Below are positions 41,103 to 49,335 of a stretch of DNA of 64,000 nt, one piece after another. Source of the DNA: Salegentibacter sp. Hel_I_6. GTDB lineage: Bacteria > Bacteroidota > Bacteroidia > Flavobacteriales > Flavobacteriaceae. Made by a program: the position numbers and the translations under genes. The DNA lies in assembly GCF_000745315.1 (NCBI RefSeq), contig NZ_JQNQ01000001.1:3162001-3226000 (forward strand), read 5' to 3'. The notes below the pieces were generated by a model, which was given only the letters and a program-made list of their open reading frames with translations, made no database searches and was not told where the DNA came from. Position 1 is the stretch's first letter; each line of letters opens with the position of its first letter.

Positions 41103-42725
41103 ATGAAAAAACTCTTACTCCTTCTTTTGCTTCCCGCTTTAATCTCCTGCGGAAACGATAAAAATTCTGAAGATAAAACTGAAAACCAAACAAATACAGA
41201 TTCGCTTGAGACCGAAAAAGAAAATGAATTTAAAGTTTTAGATTCAAAGAATATTGAATTGGATTCTGTTTGGGCGCCTTTTAAAAATGATCTTGCCAAA
41301 TTTTCTAAGGAAAAATACGAGGAATTAAAGCCGCTTATTTTCGATAAAAATATTCCTGATATTCAATCGGCTATAAAGGATGGAAAACTTTCTTACGAAG
41401 AACTATCGCTGTTCTATTTATACCGAATAAAGAAGTTTGACCGTGAAAATGAATTCTCCTTAAATTCAGTGATTTCTTTAAATCCTAATTTGATTGGAGA
41501 AGCGCGCCAAAAAGATGATCAATTGAAAAATGCAGAAGTTAATCATCCAATCTCGGGAATTCCTGTTTTGCTTAAAGATAATATCAATACCCGGAATATG
41601 GCGACTACCGCAGGGGCATTGGCTTTGGAAAACAACCAAACCGAAGATGCGTTTATCGTTCAAAAATTGAAAGAAAATGGGGCCCTTATTTTAGGAAAAG
41701 CGAATTTAAGCGAATGGGCCTATTTCTTCTGTGGGAAATGCCCAAGTGGGTATTCAGCGGTTGGCGGACAAACCTTAAATCCTTATGGTAGAAAGACTTT
41801 TGATACGGGCGGTTCAAGTTCGGGTAGTGCGGTTGCCGTGGCTGCTAATTTAGCACCGGTAGCAGTAGGTTCAGAAACTTCAGGCTCTATTCTTTCACCT
41901 TCCAGCCAGAATTCTGTGGTGGGACTAAAACCAACTGTAGGAAATTTAAGTCGGGGTGGGATCGTTCCTATTTCCAGTCATTTAGACACGCCCGGGCCAA
42001 TCACAAAATCGGTTATAGATAATGTGATCTTATATTCAGCTATGGCTGGCTTAGATACCGAAGATGCTGCTTCTGTTGAAATTAAAAATATTAATTATAA
42101 CCTGGAAAGTGTAAAGCTTGAAGGGAAGCGTTTCGGTGCTTTCAAGCAATTAATGGAAGATTCAATTTATAATCGTGCAATAAGCGATCTTAAAAATGCC
42201 GGGGCAGAGGTAATAGAATTTGAAGCTGAAGAGATTGAATTAAATAACTTTTTACGCTTATTAAGTCTTGATATGAAAAATGACCTGCCGAAATATTTAG
42301 AGAATTATGGAGGTGAAACCGGGTTTTCTTCAGTAGATGATATTGTAAAATATAATATTCAGGATTCTACGGTAAGAATGCCTTATGGCCAGAGTTTATT
42401 TGAGGGGATTGTTCAGGAAACTACTGATACTACAGATTTGGATAGTATAAAACAGGATTTAAGCGAAAAAGGAAAGCGGTATTTTGACTCACCTATGGGA
42501 GAATTTGATCTTGATGGAATTCTTTCCATAAATAATTATCACGCAGGTTTTGCAGCTGCAGCGCATTATCCGGCGATTACCGTACCAATGGGATATGATG
42601 AAGCAGGTGCGCCAAAAGGACTTACTTTTTTCGCAAAAACGGGCGAGGAAGATAAACTTTATCAATGGGCCTTAGCCTTTGAACAAGCTAGTAAGCGAAG
42701 AAAATCTCCGGAAAACTACGAATAA
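41103..42725 (+). CDS. Amidase-signature family lipoprotein
   Basis: The 540-residue protein has a lipoprotein signal (MKKLLLLLLLPALISCGNDK) and a complete amidase signature domain: catalytic lysine in GIPVLLKDNINTR, the glycine- and serine-rich DTGGSSSGSAVAVAANLAPV, and the nucleophile region VGSETSGSILSPSSQN. The Ser-Ser-Lys triad is therefore intact. It should hydrolyse an amide in the periplasm or at the outer membrane; the natural substrate is unknown. Related flavobacterial proteins are annotated simply as amidase. An acidic spacer (residues 20-45) separates the lipid anchor from the enzyme. The next gene begins directly after its stop codon. Confidence 0.9.
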   Translation: MKKLLLLLLLPALISCGNDKNSEDKTENQTNTDSLETEKENEFKVLDSKNIELDSVWAPFKNDLAKFSKEKYEELKPLIFDKNIPDIQSAIKDGKLSYEELSLFYLYRIKKFDRENEFSLNSVISLNPNLIGEARQKDDQLKNAEVNHPISGIPVLLKDNINTRNMATTAGALALENNQTEDAFIVQKLKENGALILGKANLSEWAYFFCGKCPSGYSAVGGQTLNPYGRKTFDTGGSSSGSAVAVAANLAPVAVGSETSGSILSPSSQNSVVGLKPTVGNLSRGGIVPISSHLDTPGPITKSVIDNVILYSAMAGLDTEDAASVEIKNINYNLESVKLEGKRFGAFKQLMEDSIYNRAISDLKNAGAEVIEFEAEEIELNNFLRLLSLDMKNDLPKYLENYGGETGFSSVDDIVKYNIQDSTVRMPYGQSLFEGIVQETTDTTDLDSIKQDLSEKGKRYFDSPMGEFDLDGILSINNYHAGFAAAAHYPAITVPMGYDEAGAPKGLTFFAKTGEEDKLYQWALAFEQASKRRKSPENYE

Positions 42726-43007
42726 ATGCAGAATCGAAATTTAAAAGCGCTCATTTGTAAAATTATATTGTTTTATAGCATTTTTTATGGAGCGATGAAA
42801 ATCATTGCAGTTTTATTTCAGGATGCCTGGCCATTACCCAATCTTATACTTGCGATTCCTTTTGTAATCTTCGCAATTATTGGTGGATTTATGTTAAAAC
42901 ACGATTCTTATTCCTGGGTCTATGTAGCCGCCGGGGTAATTATAATTAGCATCGTGCGTTATTATGAAATACAGTGGATGCAGCAACTACACGAATATTT
43001 TAGTTAA
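42726..43007 (+). CDS. Small integral membrane protein of unknown function
   Basis: The 93-residue protein has about three hydrophobic helices (ALICKIILFYSIFYGAMKII, LPNLILAIPFVIFAIIGGFM, and SWVYVAAGVIIISIVRYYEI) with short charged loops. No signal cleavage site is visible. I do not recognise the family. The ATG follows the amidase stop codon directly (TAAATG), so it is translated with the amidase and may anchor or assist it, but this is only a guess. A repeat-bearing gap follows it. Confidence 0.7.
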   Translation: MQNRNLKALICKIILFYSIFYGAMKIIAVLFQDAWPLPNLILAIPFVIFAIIGGFMLKHDSYSWVYVAAGVIIISIVRYYEIQWMQQLHEYFS

Positions 43008-43049
43008 TGATGTCAGTTTTTACTCATAAGATAAAAATCATTAATAAAT

Positions 43050-43130
43050 CGTCATGCTGAATTTATTTCAGCATCTAACATTGTAGTACGATACACTCAG
43101 CTTAGATCCTGAAACAAGTTTAGGATGACA
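43050..43130 (+). repeat. Double palindrome of the GTCATCCTGAA family
   Basis: CGTCATGCTGAATTTATTTC (43050) then AGCATCTAACA, and TTAGATCCTGAAACAAGTTT (43113) then AGGATGACA, are two inverted palindromic halves. Compare 35118-35199 and 59149-59251. It lies between the small membrane protein gene and the aminotransferase gene. Confidence 0.65.
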
Positions 43131-43173
43131 ACCATTTTAAATTATGACTTTTACGGAGAACAAATCTATTATT

Positions 43174-44034
43174 ATGAAACCTGAAAAAAAGTATCCTTCG
43201 GAAGTTTATTTAAACGGAAAGTGGCTAAAACACGACGAAGCTTTTGTTTCGGTTTTTGATCGCGCATTTATGTTTGGCGATGGTGTTTATGAAGTAACTC
43301 CGTTTTATAAAGGCAAAGCTTTTAAGCAGAAGGAGCACCTGAAACGCCTTCAATATTCCCTGGATCAAATACAGGTAGCTTTTGATGCATTTTCGTTAGA
43401 AAATGTGATGTATGAAGCTCTAGACCGGCTTAATCTACATGAAACAGATGCTGCGGTTTATATTCAGGTGAGTAGGGGTACTGCTGCTAGAAGTCATTTT
43501 GTTCCCGAAAAGATTGAAACCAGTATTTTATTATATGCTTTTCCCGTGACCCTGGAAGGTTTTGAAAAAAAGACCTGGGAAGTTATGGCTACTGAAGATA
43601 AACGCTGGCATCGTTGCGATATTAAATCGACAGCACTACTGGCGAATGTGATGGCCAATGAAGAAGCTATTGCGGCGGGTTTCGCTGAAAACCTACTGGT
43701 ACGCAAAGGATATTTTACTGAAGGTTCACACTCCAGCCTTTTCTTTGTAAAATACGGTGTACTGCATACGCATCCAGAAGGTCACAAGATCCTTTCAGGA
43801 ATTACTCGTACAGAAGTAATTAATATTTGTGCCGACTTGAATATAAAAGTGGTTGAAAAGGCAGTGCATATTGATGAACTGGTAGAAGTAGATGAAATTT
43901 TTGTCACGGGCACCACTACGCAAATAATTCCTATAAGCTCCATTACCCATAAAGATAAAAAGGTTTATACCGCCAGAAAAGACAGCATTACCAGGAAATT
44001 ACAAAAGGTTTTTATTGAAAGGACTAGAGGATAG
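43174..44034 (+). CDS. Class IV aminotransferase (D-amino-acid / branched-chain type)
   Basis: The 286-residue protein has the fold-type IV motifs: FDRAFMFGDGVYEVTPFYKG at the start, the pyridoxal-phosphate lysine in RCDIKSTALLANVMANEEAI, and EIFVTGTTTQIIPISS near the end. DIKS...LLANV wording and the RAFMFGDGVYE start are typical of D-alanine transaminase-like and related class IV enzymes rather than the long BCAA form. It is cytosolic; the true substrate is uncertain (D-amino acids, branched-chain amino acids or 4-amino-4-deoxychorismate). An in-frame ATG at 43144 would add 10 residues. The interrupted lipocalin-like gene is convergent to it. Confidence 0.88.
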   Translation: MKPEKKYPSEVYLNGKWLKHDEAFVSVFDRAFMFGDGVYEVTPFYKGKAFKQKEHLKRLQYSLDQIQVAFDAFSLENVMYEALDRLNLHETDAAVYIQVSRGTAARSHFVPEKIETSILLYAFPVTLEGFEKKTWEVMATEDKRWHRCDIKSTALLANVMANEEAIAAGFAENLLVRKGYFTEGSHSSLFFVKYGVLHTHPEGHKILSGITRTEVINICADLNIKVVEKAVHIDELVEVDEIFVTGTTTQIIPISSITHKDKKVYTARKDSITRKLQKVFIERTRG

Positions 44035-44115
44035 ATTTTATAATTTTACTCAAAAGCGTAGAATCTGGTTTCAGTAATATAATCTGGTCTTTTTACAGTA
44101 AAAATTAAATCATCT

Positions 44116-44140
44116 GTATCCACCCCACCAACTGCATCTT
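44116..44140 (+). repeat. Left terminal inverted repeat of the IS66 element
   Basis: Begins GTATCCACCCCACCAACTGC and matches the right end (46487-46511, reverse strand) at 21 of 25 positions. Confidence 0.92.
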
Positions 44141-44191
44141 GATTAGCTGACGTTCTACCGATAGCTTTGCTGCTCTAAAATAATATTTATT

Positions 44192-44470
44192 ATGAGCAAA
44201 CAGGAAGAAATGTACACTTTAGTTAATGAATATCGTAATAGCGGCCTTTCTGCAAAAGCCTTTAGCCAAGAAAAAGGAATCAGTCCATCCACCTTTTTCT
44301 ACTGGATCCGCAAGAAGAAAGATGAAGAGCAGCCCGGAGGGTTTGTAGAAGTAACCAGGGGATTAAATTCGTCATCGGGTGAGCTGGAACTTATTTATCC
44401 CAACGGGGTCAAACTTCAAATGAATGCTGCGGACCTGGGATTAATTGCCCGGTTAGTTAAGCTGTATTAA
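44192..44470 (+). CDS. tnpA: IS66 family accessory protein TnpA
   Basis: The 92-residue protein MSKQEEMYTLVNEYRNSGLS has a helix-turn-helix (AKAFSQEKGISPSTFFYWIR) typical of the small DNA-binding first protein of IS66 elements. Its stop overlaps the tnpB start by one base (TAATG). In IS66 elements TnpA and TnpB assist the transposase TnpC, but their exact roles are not fully known. Confidence 0.9.
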   Translation: MSKQEEMYTLVNEYRNSGLSAKAFSQEKGISPSTFFYWIRKKKDEEQPGGFVEVTRGLNSSSGELELIYPNGVKLQMNAADLGLIARLVKLY

Positions 44471-44811
44471 TGTTCTCCTTAGGTTCCTCCCATAATTATC
44501 ACTTTTATCGTAAGCCATGCGATATGCGAAAAAGTTTTAATGGTCTGAGCGGACTGGTAAAAAATGAGCTGGGCCGGGAGCCTACCAGCGGTGATGTGTT
44601 CGTTTTTCTTAACCGGAATCGCACCCATCTCAAGCTGCTCCACTGGGAGCGGGGCGGCTTTGTTTTATACTACAAACGCCTGGAGCGGGGAAGCTTCACT
44701 CCGCCTGTAATTAAAGAAGATCAGACCAGTTTTACCTGGCCGCAATTGGTACTGATGATAGCGGGTATTACGGTTAAAAAAAGTGTTCAGAAACTGCGCT
44801 ATTCTCACTAG
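44470..44811 (+). CDS. tnpB: IS66 family accessory protein TnpB (Orf2)
   Basis: The 113-residue protein contains FYRKPCDMRKSFNGLSGLVK then DVFVFLNRNRTHLKLLHWER and GGFVLYYKRLERG, the invariant core of IS66 Orf2 proteins. It overlaps tnpA by one base and is followed by tnpC after 75 bases. Required with TnpA and TnpC for IS66 transposition in studied elements. Confidence 0.95.
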   Translation: MFSLGSSHNYHFYRKPCDMRKSFNGLSGLVKNELGREPTSGDVFVFLNRNRTHLKLLHWERGGFVLYYKRLERGSFTPPVIKEDQTSFTWPQLVLMIAGITVKKSVQKLRYSH

Positions 44812-44886
44812 AAAATAATGGTATTTTATCAGTAAAAACAGGGGGTCACGGTAGGTTTAATAGGTCGGTTTTTGTATCTTTAACCC

Positions 44887-46437
44887 ATGCAAGAACCCTT
44901 AGAAAACCTTACCAAAGATCAGCTTTTGGCCCTCCTGAAAAAGGAGACGAAAAAGAGGGAAAAAGCTGAAAAAAGTGTTTCTAAAAGGGAACAAGAAGTT
45001 GAAAAAGCACAGCATAAGATTGCTGACCTGAAATTCCAGGTGGAGTATTACAAACGCCTGGCCTTTGGCCAAAAAAGAGAACGCTTCGAAGGGGATAAAA
45101 ACCAGATGAGCCTTCCCTTTGAAATGGAACCCCAAAAGGCAGCAGCACAAGAATCCGAATTAAAAGAAAAGCTCAGTGACCAAGCTCGCAAAAAAACTTC
45201 CAACCACAAAGGAAGAATGGCCCTTCCGGAGCATCTTGAGGTAAAAGAGATCGAGATCTATCCTGAGGGAGATCTTACCGATATGGTTTGTATTGGAAAG
45301 GAAGTGACCGATGAACTGGAATATGAGCCTGCTACATACTATATCAAACGCTACATCCGCTATAAGTATGCTCCAAAAAATAAAGAAGGAGTGATCATCG
45401 GGGAACTTCCCGAGCGGGTGATTGAAAAAGGAATCCCGGGAGCCGGACTCCTGGCTTCGATCTTAGTCGATAAGTACCAGGATCACCTTCCGCTTTACCG
45501 GCAGCTTCAACGCTTCAAAAGAGCAGAGATCCCTATAGCATCTTCCACCCTGGAAGGCTGGACCAGGCAAAGCCTTAAAATCATCGATATCCTTTATCAG
45601 CACCTGCTGGAGGATATTTGCTCCAAAGGGTATTTGCAAAGTGATGAAAGCCCCATAAAGGTGATGGATCCTGCTAAAAAAGGAAAAACACATCAAGGCT
45701 ATTATTGGGTACACCATTGTCCTATAGATGGTACCGTACTCTTTGATTATCAGCCCGGGCGTAGCCGTGAGGCTGCCGATCATGTATTGGCCGGGTTTAA
45801 AGGCTACCTTCAAAGTGATGGCTATGCCGCTTATGATAAAATCGGCAAGCGTGAAGGGGTTACCCACCTGAACTGCTGGGCCCACGCCAGAAGAGAATTT
45901 GATAAGGCAAAGGATAATGACAGGGAGCGTGCTGAAAAAGCCCTGGGCTTTATCCAGAAACTCTACGTGGTGGAAGCCCAGGCACGAGAGCAAAACTTAA
46001 GCCCGGAGCAGCGTAAATCCCTGCGCCTGGAAAAAGCACTGCCTGTTATCAATGAATTTGGAAAATGGATGTTCGATCAGATGAAACATCAACTGATCCT
46101 TCCCAGGAGTCCTATCGGAAAGGCCTTCAAGTATTCTATGCATCGTTGGGATCAGCTCAGCGCCTATCTTTATGATGGTATTCTGGAGATCGATAATAAT
46201 TTAGTGGAAAATGCCATCAGGCCATTGGCCCTGGGTAGAAAAAATTATCTGTTTGCGGGTTCTCATTCAGCAGCAGAAAGAGCCGCAGGAATCTATTCCT
46301 TCTTTGCCATTTGCAAAAAACATGAGGTGAATCCATATGAGTGGCTTAAATATACCCTGGAGAATATCATGTCCATAAACCATAAAGACATCCGAAATCT
46401 CTACCCACAGAACTACAAGAAATTACAGCAAGTTTAG
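44887..46437 (+). CDS. tnpC: IS66 family DDE transposase TnpC
   Basis: The 516-residue transposase has an N-terminal coiled coil (KKRSEKAEKSVSKREQEVE-like, residues 10-55), a DNA-binding middle, and the catalytic core with GYLQSDESPIKVMD, KGYLQSDGYAAYDK and the DNNLVENAIRPLALGRKNYL segment holding the DDE residues. HLNCWAHARREFDKA is also typical of IS66. It has full family length and no internal stop. The terminal repeat lies about 50 bases beyond its stop. Confidence 0.96.
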   Translation: MQEPLENLTKDQLLALLKKETKKREKAEKSVSKREQEVEKAQHKIADLKFQVEYYKRLAFGQKRERFEGDKNQMSLPFEMEPQKAAAQESELKEKLSDQARKKTSNHKGRMALPEHLEVKEIEIYPEGDLTDMVCIGKEVTDELEYEPATYYIKRYIRYKYAPKNKEGVIIGELPERVIEKGIPGAGLLASILVDKYQDHLPLYRQLQRFKRAEIPIASSTLEGWTRQSLKIIDILYQHLLEDICSKGYLQSDESPIKVMDPAKKGKTHQGYYWVHHCPIDGTVLFDYQPGRSREAADHVLAGFKGYLQSDGYAAYDKIGKREGVTHLNCWAHARREFDKAKDNDRERAEKALGFIQKLYVVEAQAREQNLSPEQRKSLRLEKALPVINEFGKWMFDQMKHQLILPRSPIGKAFKYSMHRWDQLSAYLYDGILEIDNNLVENAIRPLALGRKNYLFAGSHSAAERAAGIYSFFAICKKHEVNPYEWLKYTLENIMSINHKDIRNLYPQNYKKLQQV

Positions 46438-46486
46438 ATCAAGCTTACCAGAAGGTAGCCAGGTAAATAAAATTATGCTAAATTAG

Positions 46487-46511
46487 AAGATGCGGTTGGT
46501 GGGCCGCATAC
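46487..46511 (-). repeat. Right terminal inverted repeat of the IS66 element
   Basis: Read on the minus strand it begins GTATGCGGCCCACCAACCGC. It is followed outside by the target duplication AATCATCT (46512-46519, plus strand). Confidence 0.92.
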
Positions 46512-46890
46512 AATCATCTTCCGATAAGGTTTCTATTTGAAAATTATTTTGGGAATGTATAAAAGTACCATCAGTGTAGAATGTATATCCAATTCTTGAT
46601 TTCATAACGCCATCCCCAAAACCTTCACCAAGATATTGCGTGCGGGTGTATTCGATACTGTCTTCCATAATCTTCCAAACCAGATCATATTGATTCGAAG
46701 AAATTTCATTTCCATCACAGTCTATATTATAAATACCCTCTAATTTCCAGTTTCCTTTAAGTTGATCTTTATTGAACTCATCTGTATCCTTAGAACAGCC
46801 TAAACTTGCTAAAATAAATGTAAAAACAATTAAGGAGTATTTTTGGTTTAAAGAAGGCATAAGATGAAGTTTTTGAGTACAGGGTTTAAA

Positions 46891-46996
46891 AGTTATGAAT
46901 GAAGCTTTGTTAGCTTAAAAATTTTCTTTCATTGTTTCTAAAATAGCATTTTTTCGATAGAACCCGTTTTTTGCGATGAGCCATTGTTGGTAGTAG
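46891..46996 (-). repeat. attC-like element A (degenerate)
   Basis: The core, plus strand, TTTCTAAAATAGCATTTTTT then CGATAGAACCCG, matches the cores of elements B, C and D. The element lies immediately 3' of the small membrane protein gene. The palindromic arms are weaker than in E and F. Confidence 0.45.
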
Positions 46997-47152
46997 TTAT
47001 TTTTTGTCTTTTCTAATATCATTAATTCCTTTTACAAAAATTCCAGCACTAGCTAAAGCTCCGGATATTCCCATAATTTTATTTCCGTTTAGCGTTAGAA
47101 ATATTCCTGCGATGAATCCAATTATTCCAATAATCGTTATAAAAATTTTCAT
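46997..47152 (-). CDS. Small membrane protein, 51 residues
   Basis: The frame from the ATG at 47150-47152 encodes MKIFITIIGIIGFIAGIFLT then LNGNKIMGISGALASAGIFV and a basic end (KGINDIRKDKK). Two hydrophobic segments suggest an inner-membrane hairpin. An AAGGAG run lies about 13 bases upstream on the minus strand, a plausible ribosome site. A longer frame starting at 47212 is possible but less likely. The family is not recognised. It lies between attC-like elements A and B and so has the layout of a single-gene cassette. Confidence 0.6.
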   Translation of the reverse strand: MKIFITIIGIIGFIAGIFLTLNGNKIMGISGALASAGIFVKGINDIRKDKK

Positions 47153-47251
47153 TTTTTCTTTTTTCTCCTTCTTAATTATTTTTGTCTGTTCAATATCTCT
47201 CAAACATTTCAATTGCGGCTTTCAAGTACTATACTGTTTCGAAATAATTAC

Positions 47252-47395
47252 TGCCAAAGGTCTTGGTTAACGAAAGTGGCGCGGAGTAGGGATGCGAACT
47301 TTTCGTTTTTGTTGATTTTTACTTGATCTCTACAATAACACTTTTCACCAGAATGCCCGCTATTTGCTGTTAAACGATCTTGCACAATGTTGCGA
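47252..47395 (-). repeat. attC-like element B
   Basis: Imperfect inverted arms (plus strand GGTTAACGAAAGTGGCGCGG at 47263 and CGCTATTTGCTGTTAAACGA at 47358) flank a core containing TCTCTACAATAACACTTTTC then ACCAGAATGCCCG. It lies just 3' of the serine hydrolase gene (stop at 47430). Same core as elements A, C and D. Confidence 0.6.
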
Positions 47396-47429
47396 TTACC
47401 TAAGAATATGTTGAATTTTTACGTATAGT

Positions 47430-49001
47430 TTAATTACTATTTACCCTTATTAAATCTAAATCATGGAAATCAAAACTAAAGTCAATGTTAGGAGATATTC
47501 CTTTCATTTTTATTCTCTGCGCTTTCCCTTCTTCATCTAAAGAAAACATTGCAAAAGCATCAGCATTCATATCTTGATATTCCCATTTAACCGCAAAGGT
47601 ATTCGCATTATAAAAATACATTTCTCCATTTAGTTTTGGTGATTTATAGGACTTCATCCATAATTTATCCCCATTCATAAATACTTCAACTCTACCAAAC
47701 CAAGGGTCTTTATAAACACCTATATAATTTTCAACTTTTATATGTGAATTATCAACGCTTTCAATAACTTCCCATACTTTTTCAGATACAATGTCTCCTT
47801 CCTCTTTATTTTTTTTGAAATACTCTGCATATTTATCAATCCAACCAAAGTCATCCAATCCCAAATAACTATCAACAATTGTATTTGAAACTGCTCCAAA
47901 TATTCCAGTACCATCATCACTTGTATTCGTCAAAATAACAACTCCCAAGTTAATATCTGGAATCAATATAGTTTTTGATAACATTCCAGGTAGTCCACCA
48001 GTATGTGAAACGCTCATATTTCCATTCATATCTGAAAGATCCCACCCTAAGCCATATCCAGCAAAATGGGAGTTATAACGAGGATCTCTATCAACATCGG
48101 TTACTGTATGTATCTTCCACATTTCCCATTGGGCTTCTTGAGAGAATAGTTGTTTATTTAAACTATCACCATACTTTCCGTTATTTAAATGCATTATCAT
48201 CCAATGAGAAAGATCATCAACATTTGAATAAATACCTCCTGCAGCACCGTTTATCTGTTTTTGAAAATTGGGTAGAACTTTTAGGGTTCCAGAATTTGAA
48301 TCATGTGGTTTTGCCAAGTTACTTTTATCTTTAATTCTGTTTATGGAGGCATATGAATTATTCATATTTAGAGGTTGGAAAATTCGATTTGTAATAAAGT
48401 CTTCCCAGGGCATTCCCGAAACTCGTTCAATAACTTCACCGGCAACTATATATAATAAGTTATCGTAATCAAATTTTGTTCTAAAAGCAGATACAGGTTT
48501 AAAATACTGAAAACTGGACAACAAATCATCTATTGTAAAATCTGAACCGTCTGGGAAAAACATAAGGTCTCCAACCCCTAAACCTAAACCACTGCGGTGA
48601 GTTAATAGATCTTGAATATTAAAGTTTTCTGTTACATAGGGATTGTACATTTTAAACTCTGGAATATAATCTTTAACCTTATCATCCCATTCTAATTTTT
48701 CATCCTCAACTAAAATAGCTAAAGCGGCAGTTGTAAATGCCTTGCTGTTAGAAGCAATCGCAAAATTTGTAAGCTTATCTACGGGTTTATTTGTATTTGC
48801 AGATTTAACTCCAAAACCTTTGCTATATACCACTTCTCCATCTTTCACAATTGAAATAGCGCACCCAGCAACATTGAATTTATTCATAGCATGCTCCATG
48901 ATAGAATCAACTTGTTGGGAGGAGTACTGAGCAAGACAAATATTAGTAAAGAAAAAAGTGAAAAGAATGGGTGTAAATATGTTAAGGAATATTTTTTTCA
49001 T
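47430..49001 (-). CDS. Serine hydrolase (beta-lactamase class C / penicillin-binding-protein-like)
   Basis: The 523-residue protein has a signal peptide (residues 1-24, ending ICLAQ) and a class C-type serine hydrolase domain: nucleophile S84 with K87 in AIASNSKAFTT, the Y-x-N triad in KFDYDNLLY, and SHTGGLPGM for the KTG-like third motif. A C-terminal beta domain of about 100 residues (VENYIGVYKDPWFGRVEVF) follows, like the DUF3471 domain of esterase-type members. It is secreted or periplasmic and may be an esterase, peptidase or beta-lactamase; true resistance cannot be inferred. It has attC-like element B at its 3' end and element F beyond its 5' end. Confidence 0.88.
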   Translation of the reverse strand: MKKIFLNIFTPILFTFFFTNICLAQYSSQQVDSIMEHAMNKFNVAGCAISIVKDGEVVYSKGFGVKSANTNKPVDKLTNFAIASNSKAFTTAALAILVEDEKLEWDDKVKDYIPEFKMYNPYVTENFNIQDLLTHRSGLGLGVGDLMFFPDGSDFTIDDLLSSFQYFKPVSAFRTKFDYDNLLYIVAGEVIERVSGMPWEDFITNRIFQPLNMNNSYASINRIKDKSNLAKPHDSNSGTLKVLPNFQKQINGAAGGIYSNVDDLSHWMIMHLNNGKYGDSLNKQLFSQEAQWEMWKIHTVTDVDRDPRYNSHFAGYGLGWDLSDMNGNMSVSHTGGLPGMLSKTILIPDINLGVVILTNTSDDGTGIFGAVSNTIVDSYLGLDDFGWIDKYAEYFKKNKEEGDIVSEKVWEVIESVDNSHIKVENYIGVYKDPWFGRVEVFMNGDKLWMKSYKSPKLNGEMYFYNANTFAVKWEYQDMNADAFAMFSLDEEGKAQRIKMKGISPNIDFSFDFHDLDLIRVNSN

Positions 49002-49207
49002 GAATGGTTGATTTTAATTTACATCTAACTAATTTTAAATTTTTTGGTTTCCACACTTTTCATTTATTAATTATGTTCAATAAAGTTAGAGTTGGGTAGT
49101 TTATTTGTATTCCAAAATCTTGAAAAAATCAGCGCATTAGATGTGAAAAAGTAATTTTCATCATTTAAAACTTCAAATATGTTCTTGTTTTTTTTCTGAA
49201 CAATCTT
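49002..49207. other. Short AT-rich gap upstream of the serine hydrolase
   Basis: No gene or clear motif is seen between the serine hydrolase start and attC-like element F; it should hold the hydrolase promoter. Confidence 0.5.
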
Positions 49208-49335
49208 TTGCAACGGTTTTGTATATTCGTCAGTTGTGGTAATGAAGATACGGATTTGTCCGATTTAGTATTTTGTTTATTAATTTCTATAAACCTTCTT
49301 TTAGTTCAATGGCTACAATTGCGAATATGCGTTGT
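49208..49335 (-). repeat. attC-like element F, occupied by a group II intron
   Basis: Inverted arms GCAACGGTTTTGTATATTCG (49209) and TTGCGAATATGCGTTGT (49319-49335) enclose a loop with CGGATTTGTCCGATTTAGTA. The loop matches element E (CGGATTTGTCGGCTTAGTAT). The group II intron begins directly at 49336. Without the intron the element would join the stop codon of the 330-residue gene (51190) as ATATAACAACGC on the minus strand. Confidence 0.65.

Larger units (their letters stand above)
44116..46511 (+). mobile_element. Complete IS66-family insertion sequence, 2396 bp
   Basis: Terminal inverted repeats of 25 bp (44116-44140 and 46487-46511) follow GTATnCnnCCCACCAACnGC then ATCTT, differing at only four positions. 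They are bordered by an 8-bp direct repeat AATCATCT (44108-44115 and 46512-46519), the target duplication size of the IS66 family. Inside are tnpA, tnpB and the large DDE transposase tnpC, in the typical order and direction. The element looks GC-richer than its surroundings. It interrupts a lipocalin-like gene. All three genes are open, so the element may still be active. Confidence 0.96.
44046..46860 (-). pseudogene. Lipocalin-like lipoprotein gene split by an IS66 element
   Basis: The 5' part runs from the ATG at 46860 (signal MPSLNQKYSLIVFTFILASL then lipobox GCSK, followed by LKGNWKLEGIYNIDCDGNEI) to the IS end at 46512. The current frame then reads 9 residues of IS sequence to a stop at 46483. 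The missing 3' part lies on the other side of the IS at 44107-44046. Joining the parts with one copy of the 8-bp duplication gives TLSEDDLIFTVKRPDYITET followed by RFYAFE and TAA, an uninterrupted 136-codon frame. The original protein was therefore a small lipocalin-like lipoprotein similar in type to the gene at 9839-10270. The clean reconstruction suggests a recent insertion. Confidence 0.9.

Noticed and set aside
45463..45993. 176-codon minus-strand frame inside tnpC
   Set aside because: It is the antisense shadow of the transposase coding frame; the tnpC frame has all family motifs.
47430..49001. Antibiotic-resistance beta-lactamase
   Set aside because: The motifs show a serine hydrolase of the class C fold, but its length, extra C-terminal domain and the lack of other class C hallmarks fit esterase/peptidase relatives equally; resistance cannot be claimed.
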